Shown piece by piece: positions 48,489-57,103 of a stretch of 64,000 bases of DNA. Under the pieces are notes generated by a model. It was not told the origin of the DNA, did no database searches, and saw only the letters and a program-made list of their open reading frames with translations. Source of the DNA: Alphaproteobacteria bacterium. GTDB lineage: Bacteria > Pseudomonadota > Alphaproteobacteria > Micropepsales > Micropepsaceae. Position 1 is the first letter of the stretch; the number at the start of each line of letters is the position of its first letter. A program made the translations under genes and the position numbers. The stretch spans positions 124,001 through 188,000 of the forward strand of contig JAFAWQ010000022.1 of assembly GCA_019241645.1 (NCBI GenBank). Reading direction: 5' to 3'.

Positions 48489-49052
48489 TCAAAACCGGTA
48501 GCGCAGGCCGGCGCCCACCATCGTGCCCTGATCCACATTGCGCGCGTACAATCCCCAGGCGCCGGAGCGGTGAAACATCCGCAGCACCGCGTCCACGTTT
48601 TCCGTATGCGGTACCCGGATGGCGAATTCCGCGCTGACGTAATTGAGCAGCGGATGCTGCTTGCCGTTGAGCGGCGGCGGATCGAAGGCGTAGGACGGCC
48701 CGACGTAAACCGCGAGAGTCGTCGGCGCGCGCCACGGAAAGTCGTTATAGCTCACGCCAAGCCCGAGCGAGATTGTCTGGTAGGAATCGTGGGTGAAGTA
48801 CTGCGTCCCCTGTCCCTCGACGGCCAGCGAAAAGCCGTGTCCCAAATCGGCTAGCTTGCGGTTCACGGCAATGCCCGCCATGCCGCCGATGATGTGCAGG
48901 TGTCCGCTGGCGATCTGCGTGGTGATGGTGTCGGTGGTGGGGCCGCCATAGAGCGAGACAGACCACAAATCCCGCGCCATGCCATCCGCTGGCGCGAGCG
49001 CCAGCCCGCTGGCGCACGCAAGCATCGCGGCACGGAGAAGGCTTGGGGGCAT
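48489..49052 (-). CDS. PagL-like lipid A 3-O-deacylase family outer-membrane protein
   Basis: A 187-residue predicted 8-stranded beta-barrel with a signal peptide, ending in the aromatic GLRYRF typical of outer-membrane proteins. The motif FHRSGAWGLYA resembles the PagL His-x-Ser catalytic motif. The third catalytic residue (Glu 14 positions after His in Pseudomonas PagL) is Gln here, with Asp beside it. It may therefore be an acyloxyacyl-hydrolase relative with altered or lost activity. Confidence 0.65.
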   Translation of the reverse strand: MPPSLLRAAMLACASGLALAPADGMARDLWSVSLYGGPTTDTITTQIASGHLHIIGGMAGIAVNRKLADLGHGFSLAVEGQGTQYFTHDSYQTISLGLGVSYNDFPWRAPTTLAVYVGPSYAFDPPPLNGKQHPLLNYVSAEFAIRVPHTENVDAVLRMFHRSGAWGLYARNVDQGTMVGAGLRYRF

Positions 49053-49085
49053 GCAGGTTCCTCAAAATAAACTGCCGTCCTCCAC

Positions 49086-49110
49086 GGAACACAAAACACG
49101 GCCTTACGTT
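49086..49110 (+). promoter_or_regulatory. sigma EcfG general-stress promoter
   Basis: GGAAC (49086-49090), exactly 16 bp, then CGTT (49107-49110): a perfect match to the alphaproteobacterial EcfG consensus. It lies 28 bp upstream of the zinc-ribbon gene, in a sensible promoter position. Confidence 0.75.
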
Positions 49111-49138
49111 CACCGCAGAGCACGGAAGGCGGAAGATC

Positions 49139-49369
49139 ATGACAGAGAAGACCGGAGAAACGGCGCGCGAGAACGCCGACTATCGCTGCGAGCGCTGCGA
49201 AAGCCTGATGAAACTTCGCGCCGGCGATCTTATTCCGGTCTGCCCCAAATGCGGGTTCGAGACGTTCGATATCCACAATCCGCGCGTGCCGCAGCCGGAA
49301 CTCAATCCCGATCAGGCCCGCGATGCGGCCGACGGCCAGTTCGATCCCGGCAAGGCTGGCCGGCATTGA
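49139..49369 (+). CDS. small zinc-ribbon protein
   Basis: A 76-residue protein with two CxxC knuckles (YRCERCESLM and PVCPKCGFETF), a treble-clef or zinc-ribbon fold related to small DUF1451-type ribbons. The start is at MTEKTGETARENADYRCERC. A perfect EcfG promoter upstream suggests induction in the general stress response. The function is unknown. Confidence 0.75.
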   Translation: MTEKTGETARENADYRCERCESLMKLRAGDLIPVCPKCGFETFDIHNPRVPQPELNPDQARDAADGQFDPGKAGRH

Positions 49370-49427
49370 CGGCGTGAAGCGGCTCCCGTAAGGCCGCGCG
49401 GACTCCATTCAGCCGGTGATTTTTCGC

Positions 49428-50924
49428 ATGTTGAAGCCGCGCAGCGACTTGCAACCCAACACCTATGACTTCGAGACCATGCCGCTGGTCTCGGCCAACG
49501 GCTTTCGCGAATACGATGCGCGCTGGCTGTTCCCAAACGAGATCAATCTGCTGGGTGTCCAGGCATTGGGGCTGGGCCTCGGCACGCTCTTCTATGAACT
49601 TGGGATCAAGCCTCGCGTTGCGACGGGTCACGACTACCGTTCCTATTCGCTCCCGGTGCAGCAGGCGTTAATTTTGGGATTGCTGAACGCCGGTTGCGAA
49701 GTGGTGGATGTGGGGCTTGCCACCACGCCGGTATGCTACTTCGCGCAATTCGCGCTCGATTGTCCGGCCGTGGCGATGGTGACGGCCAGCCACAACGAAA
49801 ACGGCTGGACCGGCGTGAAGATGGGCGCCAACAAGCCGCTCACCTTCGGGCCGGATGAGATGACGCGGCTGAAAGCGATCGTGCTCGGCGGCGCGGGCAA
49901 GACGCGCTCCGGCGGCAGCTACAGGCGCGTGGAGAATTTCCGCGAGCAATATCTGGAAGCGGCGACAGCCGGGCACAAGCTTTCGCGGCCGATCAAGGTT
50001 ATCGCGGCGTGCGGCAACGGCACGGCCGGCATCGTGGCGCCCGACGCGCTGAAGCGCATTGGTGCCGATGTCATTCCGATGGATGTGGAGCTGGATTACA
50101 CCTTCCCCAAATACAATCCCAATCCCGAAGACCTGCACATGCTGCACGCCATGGCCGATGCGGTGCGCGAGCATGGGGCGGATGTCTGCCTCGGCTTCGA
50201 CGGCGACGGAGACCGCTGCGGCGTGGTGGACGATACCGGCGCGGAAATTTTCGCCGACAAGATCGGCGTGCTGCTGGCGCGCGATTTGTCGGCGCGGCAA
50301 CACGGCGCGAAATTCGTCGTGGATGTGAAATCCACCGGGTTGTTCGAAACCGATCCGGTGTTGAGGGCGAACGGCGTTTCCGTGGATTACTGGAAGACAG
50401 GTCACTCTTACATCAAGCGGCGCACGGCGGAGCTGGGCGCGCTCGCGGGGTTCGAGAAGAGCGGTCACTATTTCTTCAATCCGCCACTCGGCCGCGGCTA
50501 TGACGACGGCGTGGTGGCGGCGATAGCGGTGATGGAGATGCTGGATCGCGCCGGCGGCAAGAAGATGTCGGAGCTGGTGGCGAGTCTGCCTAAAACCTGG
50601 GGCACGCCGACCATGGCGCCCCATTGTCCCGACGACAAAAAATACGCCGTGGTCGACGCGCTGACGCGGGAATACGCCGATGCGCAGAAACGCGGAGAAA
50701 AAATCCTCGGCCAGACCATCGTGCACCTCATCACGGTGAACGGCGTGCGCGTGGTGCTGGAGGATGGCACCTGGGGTTTGGTGCGCGCCTCCTCCAACAA
50801 GCCATCGCTGGTGGTGGTGGTGGAAAGCCCGGCCTCGGAAGCCAACATGCGCGCCATGTTCGCCGACCTGGATTCGCGACTCTCCAAATACCCCGAAGTC
50901 GGCGAATACGACCAGAAGATTTAG
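49428..50924 (+). CDS. phosphomannomutase/phosphoglucomutase
   Basis: An alpha-D-phosphohexomutase of 498 residues with the four-domain layout. Catalytic phosphoserine loop VTASHNENGWTG (Ser121), metal loop LGFDGDGDRCG, sugar loop GFEKSGHYFF and C-terminal phosphate-binding RASSNKPSL. It interconverts hexose-6- and hexose-1-phosphates for polysaccharide and LPS sugars. The ATG at 49428 is chosen; a GTG 12 bp upstream is possible. Confidence 0.92.
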   Translation: MLKPRSDLQPNTYDFETMPLVSANGFREYDARWLFPNEINLLGVQALGLGLGTLFYELGIKPRVATGHDYRSYSLPVQQALILGLLNAGCEVVDVGLATTPVCYFAQFALDCPAVAMVTASHNENGWTGVKMGANKPLTFGPDEMTRLKAIVLGGAGKTRSGGSYRRVENFREQYLEAATAGHKLSRPIKVIAACGNGTAGIVAPDALKRIGADVIPMDVELDYTFPKYNPNPEDLHMLHAMADAVREHGADVCLGFDGDGDRCGVVDDTGAEIFADKIGVLLARDLSARQHGAKFVVDVKSTGLFETDPVLRANGVSVDYWKTGHSYIKRRTAELGALAGFEKSGHYFFNPPLGRGYDDGVVAAIAVMEMLDRAGGKKMSELVASLPKTWGTPTMAPHCPDDKKYAVVDALTREYADAQKRGEKILGQTIVHLITVNGVRVVLEDGTWGLVRASSNKPSLVVVVESPASEANMRAMFADLDSRLSKYPEVGEYDQKI

Positions 50925-50931
50925 CGGTGGG

Positions 50932-52125
50932 CTACTTCGTCAGCTGGAAGACATCGGAGTAGTATGTCGTGCCGTACAGCGTCTTGCTGTCCGCAATCGT
51001 GACCGGGCCGTTCGGGTAATAGCCTTGCGGGCCGGAGAGCAGGAAACTCCAGAGGATGCTTTCCTCGCCCGTTTTCGTGATCTGAAACACGCTGCCGTAA
51101 TTGTTCGCGCCGCCGCTGGTTGTTGTCCCGTACAGCGTGCCGTCATCCGCAAGCGTCAATTCGGCAAACGGTTGATAACCGTCGGGCTGGCCGGCGAAAC
51201 TGTGTAGGATTTTCAGCTTCCATTTTCCGCCGTGCTTTGGCGGCGTCAGCGAGTAAACCGTGCCGAGGCTGGAATCACCGCCGCCCAGCGTCGTGCCGTA
51301 AAGCACGCCGGCGTCGTCAAAGATCACGCCCGCGTACGGAAAGGCGCCGTCGCTGCCGCCGACAAAGTCATGAAGGGAGTGAGGATTCCAAGTGCCACTA
51401 TCCAATTGGAACACGCGGCCGTTGGTGCATCCGGCGCCGCCTTCCGTGCCGTAGACATTTCCCGTCGCGTCCAGGTTGACGGGTCCAGGTATTGGCGAAG
51501 TGCTGTTGTAAATGACGGCATGTTTCCACTTCCCGTTCTTCTTCTTCGGCGGCGTGAGCGTGAAGACGGTGGCGCCACCGTGGCCGCAATAACCGCCGGT
51601 GGTGCCGAAAAGTGTGCCGTTCTTGCCGGAGCGCAGAATGGCGTTGGGGTAGAATCCGTCGTCACCACCTTTGAACTTGTACAGAATTTCAATCTTTCCC
51701 GTGCCGTGAGACAATGTGAGCCTGTAGATCGTGCCGCAGGTGGGGAGGTCGATGCCGGTGCAATTTTCGAGGCCGCCACCATAGGTGGAGCCGTAGAACG
51801 CTCCAGCGTCGTCGCGAATCAAAGCGCCGTAAGGCCTGCAACCATCGTCGGCTCCTCCGGCGAATTGATGAAGGACGGTGAGTGCCCATTTTGCTCCCTG
51901 ATCGGCCAGCTGAACCACGCCGCCGCATCCATGCGTCCCTCCTTCGGCCACGGCGCTGAAGAGACTGCCGTTCGAGAGCAGCACGGCGTCTGGGACGCCG
52001 AAGCCGTAGTCGTCGCCCTGGACATGATAAACGGTTTTCGCCTTCCACGCCTGTGCCGGGGCGACTGCCGCCGCGACGGCAAGAGCTGTAAGTGTACTGG
52101 CTCGAAGGAGATGGCGAAACGTCAT
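50932..52125 (-). CDS. GloVer tandem-repeat secreted protein
   Basis: A 397-residue paralogue of the protein at 31550-32839. A signal peptide (STLTALAVAAAVAPAQA) is followed by repeated units such as GAFYGSTYGGG, GTLFGTTGGYCGHGGATVFTLTPPKKKNGKWK, GVLYGTTLGGGDSSLGTVYSLTPPKHGGKWKLKILHSFAGQPDGY and GTLYGTTTSGGANNYGSVFQIT. It converges on the phosphomutase. The function is unknown. Confidence 0.85.
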   Translation of the reverse strand: MTFRHLLRASTLTALAVAAAVAPAQAWKAKTVYHVQGDDYGFGVPDAVLLSNGSLFSAVAEGGTHGCGGVVQLADQGAKWALTVLHQFAGGADDGCRPYGALIRDDAGAFYGSTYGGGLENCTGIDLPTCGTIYRLTLSHGTGKIEILYKFKGGDDGFYPNAILRSGKNGTLFGTTGGYCGHGGATVFTLTPPKKKNGKWKHAVIYNSTSPIPGPVNLDATGNVYGTEGGAGCTNGRVFQLDSGTWNPHSLHDFVGGSDGAFPYAGVIFDDAGVLYGTTLGGGDSSLGTVYSLTPPKHGGKWKLKILHSFAGQPDGYQPFAELTLADDGTLYGTTTSGGANNYGSVFQITKTGEESILWSFLLSGPQGYYPNGPVTIADSKTLYGTTYYSDVFQLTK

Positions 52126-52201
52126 GACGGGCTCCCCGGAAAAAAGCTGACGTCAGGATAACGCTGTTAGAAGCGGCTGCAAAACGGAATGTGCGGCTAG
52201 C

Positions 52202-52582
52202 TTAATGCGCCGGTGGTCCAGGCCAACCATCGCCGGGTTCATCGATCTGCGCATCGATAGCCTGTATTGCGGCCTTCAGAGCGGGCAAGTGCCGCTGGAC
52301 AACATTCCATACGACAATATCCGAGATTCGGTGGTACTCGTGACGCAGGATATTGCCGATCCCCATGATCTGTGACCAGGGCACGTCAGGATACGCAGTC
52401 TGAATGTCGGAGGGAATGCGGCGAGCAGCTTCGGAGACGATCTCGATTCCGCGCTGCACGCCATGGCGAAGCAACCAGTCTCGATTGAAGTCGTCGAGCG
52501 TTTTTCCCGCTGTAGCGGCTTCCATACCTTGAATGGAGTCTAGGATGGCGCGCAAAGCTGGCCTAACCAGCCGATCAGTCAT
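52202..52582 (-). CDS. hepT: HepT-like toxin (DUF86)
   Basis: A 126-residue HepT/DUF86 protein, a HEPN-fold RNase toxin. The conserved segment is MGIGNILRHEYHRISDIVVWNVV, carrying the Arg/His cluster of the HEPN active site. It is encoded immediately after the MntA-type nucleotidyltransferase, with a one-base overlap; in characterised pairs MntA AMPylates and silences HepT. Confidence 0.88.
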   Translation of the reverse strand: MTDRLVRPALRAILDSIQGMEAATAGKTLDDFNRDWLLRHGVQRGIEIVSEAARRIPSDIQTAYPDVPWSQIMGIGNILRHEYHRISDIVVWNVVQRHLPALKAAIQAIDAQIDEPGDGWPGPPAH

Positions 52583-52878
52583 CAGAAGATGCGTTCAGCG
52601 GACGCTTCGATCCGCTCGCTTAGCAGCGGGTCCAAACTGTCCTTGGTCGTCACATCTACTGGGACGCCGAGATGCCTCTCGAGCAATTGTTTGATCCCTG
52701 CAAGTTCGACAAGCGAAAAATGCCCTCTACGGTCGTAGTCCACGAAAAGGTCTATATCGCTCGTTTTCGCCGCAGTTTCACGCACTGTCGAACCGAAGAG
52801 ATACAATTCTGTTGCGCCGAGTGCCTTCACGGCTGAGGCTTGCTCTCTGAGGACCGCGATGGCTTCCGCTTTTTCCAT
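52582..52878 (-). CDS. mntA: MntA-like nucleotidyltransferase antitoxin
   Basis: A 98-residue minimal nucleotidyltransferase. The motif LYLFGSTVRETAAKTSDIDLFVDYD fits GS-x10-D-x-D exactly, the polymerase-beta-like catalytic signature. It pairs with the HepT-like gene directly downstream. Confidence 0.88.
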   Translation of the reverse strand: MEKAEAIAVLREQASAVKALGATELYLFGSTVRETAAKTSDIDLFVDYDRRGHFSLVELAGIKQLLERHLGVPVDVTTKDSLDPLLSERIEASAERIF

Positions 52879-52916
52879 AATCGCTATTTAGCAGGTTCGC
52901 TCTAAATCGGCCACAA

Positions 52917-53747
52917 TTAACCGAGCGCATCCCACAGCATGCGGGCGGCCGTGATGGCGATGAACAGTGCGAAGACAATCCGCAACCGGTTCTGATCGGT
53001 CATGTGCGCCAGATGAGCGCCTGCCGGCGCGGCGAGGAACGATCCCGGCGCGATGAGCAACACCCCCAGCAGGTTCACATAGCCGAGTGAGTAGGGCGGC
53101 AGGCCTTGCGCATACCATCCCGCAATAATGGCGCCGATGGTGCCCGGCACCGCGATGATCGTGCCGAAGGCGCTGGCCGTGCCGACGGCGCGATGAATAG
53201 GAATACCGCACAAGGTCATCGCCGGCACGCCGACGGTGCCGCCGCCGATCCCCATCATGGTGGAAACGCCACCAATGCCAAACGGCAGAACCGCACCACC
53301 AATGCCGCTCGGCAAATGATCCGCGATGCGCTTCCTCTCACCCCACAAGGCGAAATGCAGGGCCACCGGCAATGCCACGCCTGCGAAGACTAGCGAGAGC
53401 GTTTGTCCCCGCACATAAGCAGCCAGCGCGCTGCCGGCGATCACGCCGAGCAGCATCGGCAGCCACCACCGCCGCAGCAGCTCCCAATCCACCGCGCACT
53501 TCTTGTTGTGCGCCCGCATCGACGAGATCGATGTCGGGATGATGGTCGCAAGCGAGGTGCCGACCGCCACATGCATGCGCACGGTTTCGTCTACGCCCAA
53601 TGCGGCCAGCACGTGATAAAGGATCGGCACCACCACGATGCCGCCTCCCACGCCCAGCATGCCGGCAACCAGTCCGCCGACGACGCCGGCAATCACCAGC
53701 CCGAGCGCCAGCGTGCCGACTTCCGTGTTTCCCGCGAAAAAATCCAT
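52917..53747 (-). CDS. TauE/SafE family membrane transporter
   Basis: A 276-residue protein with about eight transmembrane helices and the family's Gly-rich GLVAGMLGVGGGIVVVPIL and GVSTMMGIGGGTVGVPAM repeats, members of the sulfite/organic-anion exporter superfamily. The start MDFFAGNTEVGT overlaps the dusA stop by one base. The substrate is not deducible. Confidence 0.85.
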   Translation of the reverse strand: MDFFAGNTEVGTLALGLVIAGVVGGLVAGMLGVGGGIVVVPILYHVLAALGVDETVRMHVAVGTSLATIIPTSISSMRAHNKKCAVDWELLRRWWLPMLLGVIAGSALAAYVRGQTLSLVFAGVALPVALHFALWGERKRIADHLPSGIGGAVLPFGIGGVSTMMGIGGGTVGVPAMTLCGIPIHRAVGTASAFGTIIAVPGTIGAIIAGWYAQGLPPYSLGYVNLLGVLLIAPGSFLAAPAGAHLAHMTDQNRLRIVFALFIAITAARMLWDALG

Positions 53748-54745
53748 CACGCGGCGGCGCGTTCGCTGGGACAATCGATGTGCCGCAATGCCTCGCGCAG
53801 CACTTCAATACCCGCGCCGCGGCTGGTGGCGTGTTCGGCGAGATGGCGGCGGAAGAGCCGCGCGCCCGGCCGACCGTTGAACAGGCCGAGCATCGGTTTC
53901 GTCAATGCATGCAGAGTCGCGCGGCGGCCAAGCTGCGCCTCCACATAGTTCATGTAGGTCTCTACGGCGCTTTCCAGCGCGACGGGTTCATCGCCGAAGA
54001 AGCGCGCGTCCACGTCCGCCAGCATCGCAGGCGAATGATAGGCGGCGCGGCCCATCATCGCGCCATCGACATGGGCGAGATGCGCTTGCGCCGCGTCGAG
54101 GGTCTCGATGCCGCCATTGAGCACGATGGTGAGCTTGGGGTGCTCGCGCTTCACGCGATAGACGAGATCGTAGTCCAGCGGCGGGACTTCGCGGTTTTCC
54201 TTCGGCGACAATCCCCGCAGCCACGCCTTGCGGGCATGCACGGCAAACACCTTAACGCCGGCGCGCGCGCACAGTCCGATGGTGTCGCGCAAAGCGGCCT
54301 CGGCATCCTGATCGTCCACGCCGATGCGGCACTTCACCGTCACCGGAATGGAAACGATGCTGCGCATCGCGGCCACGCATTCGGCCACCAGCTCCGGCTC
54401 CTTCATCAGGCAGGCGCCGAAGCGCCCGGACTGCACGCGATCCGACGGACAGCCGACATTCAGGTTGATTTCGCCATAGCCGAAGTCTTCGCCGATCTTC
54501 GCCGCTTGCGCCAGGCGTTCGGGATCGGAACCGCCCAGTTGCAGCGCCACAGGCTTCTCGAACGGATCGAAGCCGAGCAGCCGCTCGCGGTCGCCGCGGA
54601 TCACCGCTTCGGCCGTCACCATCTCGGTGTAAAGCATCGCGCGCGCGCTCAAGGCACGATGGAGATACCGGCAATGCCGGTCCGTCCAGTCCATCATCGG
54701 CGCGACGCAAATGCGGTGCTGTATCGGGATGCTCGAATTTCGCAT
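53747..54745 (-). CDS. dusA: tRNA-dihydrouridine(20/20a) synthase DusA
   Basis: An FMN enzyme of 332 residues reducing uridine-20/20a in the tRNA D-loop. Motifs: CVAPMMDWTDRHCRYLHR, NLNVGCPSDRVQSGRFGACLM with the catalytic Cys, and FAVHARKAWLRGLSPKENREVPPLDY. The start at MRNSSIPIQHRI is favoured over the upstream ATG at 54787. Confidence 0.94.
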   Translation of the reverse strand: MRNSSIPIQHRICVAPMMDWTDRHCRYLHRALSARAMLYTEMVTAEAVIRGDRERLLGFDPFEKPVALQLGGSDPERLAQAAKIGEDFGYGEINLNVGCPSDRVQSGRFGACLMKEPELVAECVAAMRSIVSIPVTVKCRIGVDDQDAEAALRDTIGLCARAGVKVFAVHARKAWLRGLSPKENREVPPLDYDLVYRVKREHPKLTIVLNGGIETLDAAQAHLAHVDGAMMGRAAYHSPAMLADVDARFFGDEPVALESAVETYMNYVEAQLGRRATLHALTKPMLGLFNGRPGARLFRRHLAEHATSRGAGIEVLREALRHIDCPSERAAA

Positions 54746-54837
54746 GCGGCGTCTGTATCGCATTTGCCAGCAGCAAACTCCAAGCAAGTTGACGCCGGTT
54801 CCATAATGTGTAGATTTGTGTGTGAAGGAGGGTGCTC

Positions 54838-55038
54838 ATGGCCACCAATCTCGCCTTGGACCCCAAATTGATCGATCAAGCTCTTGCGGTCAGCGGGGAG
54901 CGGACGAAAAAGGCGGCGGTCACACGCGCGCTTCAGGAATTCATTGCGCGCAGAAATCAAAAGCGCCTGCTCGAGCTGATGAATACGCTCGAGTGGGACA
55001 GGGAATTTGACTACAAGAAGCAACGTTCCCGCCGTTGA
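54838..55038 (+). CDS. vapB: VapB-type antitoxin
   Basis: A 66-residue protein: MATNLALDPKLIDQALAVSGERTKKAAVTRALQEFIARRNQKRLLELMNTLEWD. It resembles the ribbon-helix-helix-like type II antitoxins (DUF2191/VapB of RHH type). Strong AAGGAGGG upstream. It overlaps the toxin start by four bases. Confidence 0.85.
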   Translation: MATNLALDPKLIDQALAVSGERTKKAAVTRALQEFIARRNQKRLLELMNTLEWDREFDYKKQRSRR

Positions 55039-55439
55039 ACCTTTTCGTCGATACCAGTGTTTGGTCGCTTGCTTTCCGAAGGGATGCGCCCGCAATTGCG
55101 CCCGAGGTCGGCAGGCTTGCGCGCGCACTCGACTCCGGCGAACTCGTCTTTACCACGGGGATTGTGCTGCAGGAGTTGTTGCAGGGCTTTGCAGGGCCAA
55201 AAGCGCGCGATGAGATTTTGTCGCGGTTTACATCGTTTCCCCTGCTGCAGCCTACGCGCGAGGATCACATTGGGGCGGCAGACTTGCGCAACCTCTGTCG
55301 GCGTGCCGGTGTTCAGGTTGGCACCATAGATGCGCTACTTGCGCAGTTATGTATTCGCCACGGATTGATGATACTGAGTACAGACAAGGATTTTGAGACG
55401 ATGGCATCATACACGCCACTGAAACTTTGGCTGCCGTGA
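55035..55439 (+). CDS. vapC: PIN-domain toxin VapC
   Basis: A 134-residue PIN RNase. Acidic residues: Asp6 in LFVDTSVWS, Glu47 in VLQELLQG, Asp98 in GTIDALLAQL, and the STDKDF terminal acidic pair. The start is a TTG overlapping the vapB stop (TTGA). Its partner is the RHH-type antitoxin just upstream. Confidence 0.88.
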   Translation: MNLFVDTSVWSLAFRRDAPAIAPEVGRLARALDSGELVFTTGIVLQELLQGFAGPKARDEILSRFTSFPLLQPTREDHIGAADLRNLCRRAGVQVGTIDALLAQLCIRHGLMILSTDKDFETMASYTPLKLWLP

Positions 55440-55444
55440 AATAG

Positions 55445-57103
55445 ATGGCCACAGAACAGCCTTCCGTTCTCGAAACGCGCCGCGAGCAGGTGTTTCCCAC
55501 GCTTCCGGCGGAGGACATCGAGCGCCTGCGGAGGTTCGGTGAGCAACGCCACTATCCGGCCGGCACGCAAGTTACGAAGGCGGGCAGCATCTCGCCTGGC
55601 ATGGTGGTGGTCGTCTCCGGCGCGCTGGACGTGACGCAGAACGATGCGCTTGGTCATCGCGAGCACATCGTAACCCATGGGCCCGGCTCCTTCAGCGCGG
55701 AACTGTCGCTGCTGTCCGGCACGCCGTCCTTGGTGAGCAGTGTCGCGAAAACGGACGTCGAGGCGATCGTCATCCCGCCTGATCGCTTGCGCAAGCTGCT
55801 GGTCGAAGAGGCCGAGCTCGGCGAGCGCATCATGCGCGCGATGATCCTCCGCCGCGTCGGTTTGCTCGAAACCGGCCATTCAGGGCCGATTATTCTCGGC
55901 GAACCGGGGGATAGCGATGTGTTGCGCCTGGGCAGTTTTCTCGACCGCAACGGCCATCCGCATCAAATTCTCGATCCGGCAACGGATGAAGACGCCAGGA
56001 CGCTAGTTCAACAACTGGATATTTCGGAGTCCGATCTGCCGGTGGTGATCTGCCCGAACGGCCGGTGGGCGCGCAATCCGACCGAGAACGAACTTGCCAC
56101 CTGCCTCGGGCTGGTGAGGCCGATCGATCCCAACAAATGCTACGACGTGGCGATTGTCGGCGCGGGTCCAGCAGGCCTTGCGGCAGCAGTGTATGCAGCG
56201 TCCGAAGGATTGGAGGTCATCGTCCTGGAATGCCGCGCGTTTGGCGGGCAGGCGGGTGCGTCCGCGCGCATCGAGAATTATCTCGGCTTCCCCACCGGCA
56301 TCACCGGTCTGGCGCTGATGGCGCGGGCCTACAATCAGGCGCAGAAATTCGGCGCGCAGTTTTCCATTCCGGATGAGGCGGTGCGCCTGCACGACGCAGA
56401 CGGCGCATTCGTGATCGAGACCGCCGACGGCGATCGCGCGCGCACCCGCAGCGTGGTGATCGCCACCGGCGCGCTCTACCGCCGCCTGACACTCGCCCAT
56501 ACGGAGCAGTATGAAGGTTCGCATGTGCATTACTGGGCTTCGGCGCTCGAAGCTAAGCTTTGCGCCGGCGAGGAAGTGGCATTGGTCGGTGCCGGCAATT
56601 CGGCGGGCCAGGCGGCCGTGTTTCTGTCGCGGCGTGCGGCCAAGGTGTGGCTCCTGATGCGCGGCAAGGATTTGCGCCGGACAATGTCGGAATATCTGGT
56701 GGAGCGGATTTCGGCGCAGCCCAATATCGAGGTGCTGGCGGAAACGGAAATGAGCGAGTTTGTCGGCACTGACGGCAATCTTGAACGCGTGCGGTGGAAG
56801 CACAAACCGTCTGGCACCGAAACGGAGCGGCCGATCCGGCATGTGTTTCTGTTTTGCGGCGCCGATCCCAATACCGAGTGGCTGAAGCCGTCGGGTATCG
56901 TTGTCGACGGCAGGGGGTTTATCAAAACCGGGATGGACCTCGGCAAGGATCATCCGCCGCTGCACACCAGCAAGAAGGGTGTGTTCGCCATTGGCGATGT
57001 GCGCGCGGGCTCGGTAAAGCGCGTGGCCGCGGGCGTGGGCGAAGGCGCGCAGGTCGTTGCCGCCTTGCATGCCTACCTGGGCGAGATGCAGACTTCCGCA
57101 TGA
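55445..57103 (+). CDS. cNMP-binding/thioredoxin-reductase-like fusion oxidoreductase
   Basis: A 552-residue protein: a cyclic-nucleotide-binding-type (Crp-like cupin) domain at about 15-145, a thioredoxin/glutaredoxin-like linker domain (about 148-225) and a TrxR-fold flavoprotein (about 230-548). The FAD motif GAGPAGLAAA starts at 239 and the NAD motif GAGNSAGQAAVFLS at 382. The redox-active C-x-x-C expected near HYWASALEA (from 362) is missing (Trp-Ala-Ser-Ala). It is probably a regulated flavin oxidoreductase rather than a thioredoxin reductase. Its stop overlaps the next start. Confidence 0.85.
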   Translation: MATEQPSVLETRREQVFPTLPAEDIERLRRFGEQRHYPAGTQVTKAGSISPGMVVVVSGALDVTQNDALGHREHIVTHGPGSFSAELSLLSGTPSLVSSVAKTDVEAIVIPPDRLRKLLVEEAELGERIMRAMILRRVGLLETGHSGPIILGEPGDSDVLRLGSFLDRNGHPHQILDPATDEDARTLVQQLDISESDLPVVICPNGRWARNPTENELATCLGLVRPIDPNKCYDVAIVGAGPAGLAAAVYAASEGLEVIVLECRAFGGQAGASARIENYLGFPTGITGLALMARAYNQAQKFGAQFSIPDEAVRLHDADGAFVIETADGDRARTRSVVIATGALYRRLTLAHTEQYEGSHVHYWASALEAKLCAGEEVALVGAGNSAGQAAVFLSRRAAKVWLLMRGKDLRRTMSEYLVERISAQPNIEVLAETEMSEFVGTDGNLERVRWKHKPSGTETERPIRHVFLFCGADPNTEWLKPSGIVVDGRGFIKTGMDLGKDHPPLHTSKKGVFAIGDVRAGSVKRVAAGVGEGAQVVAALHAYLGEMQTSA

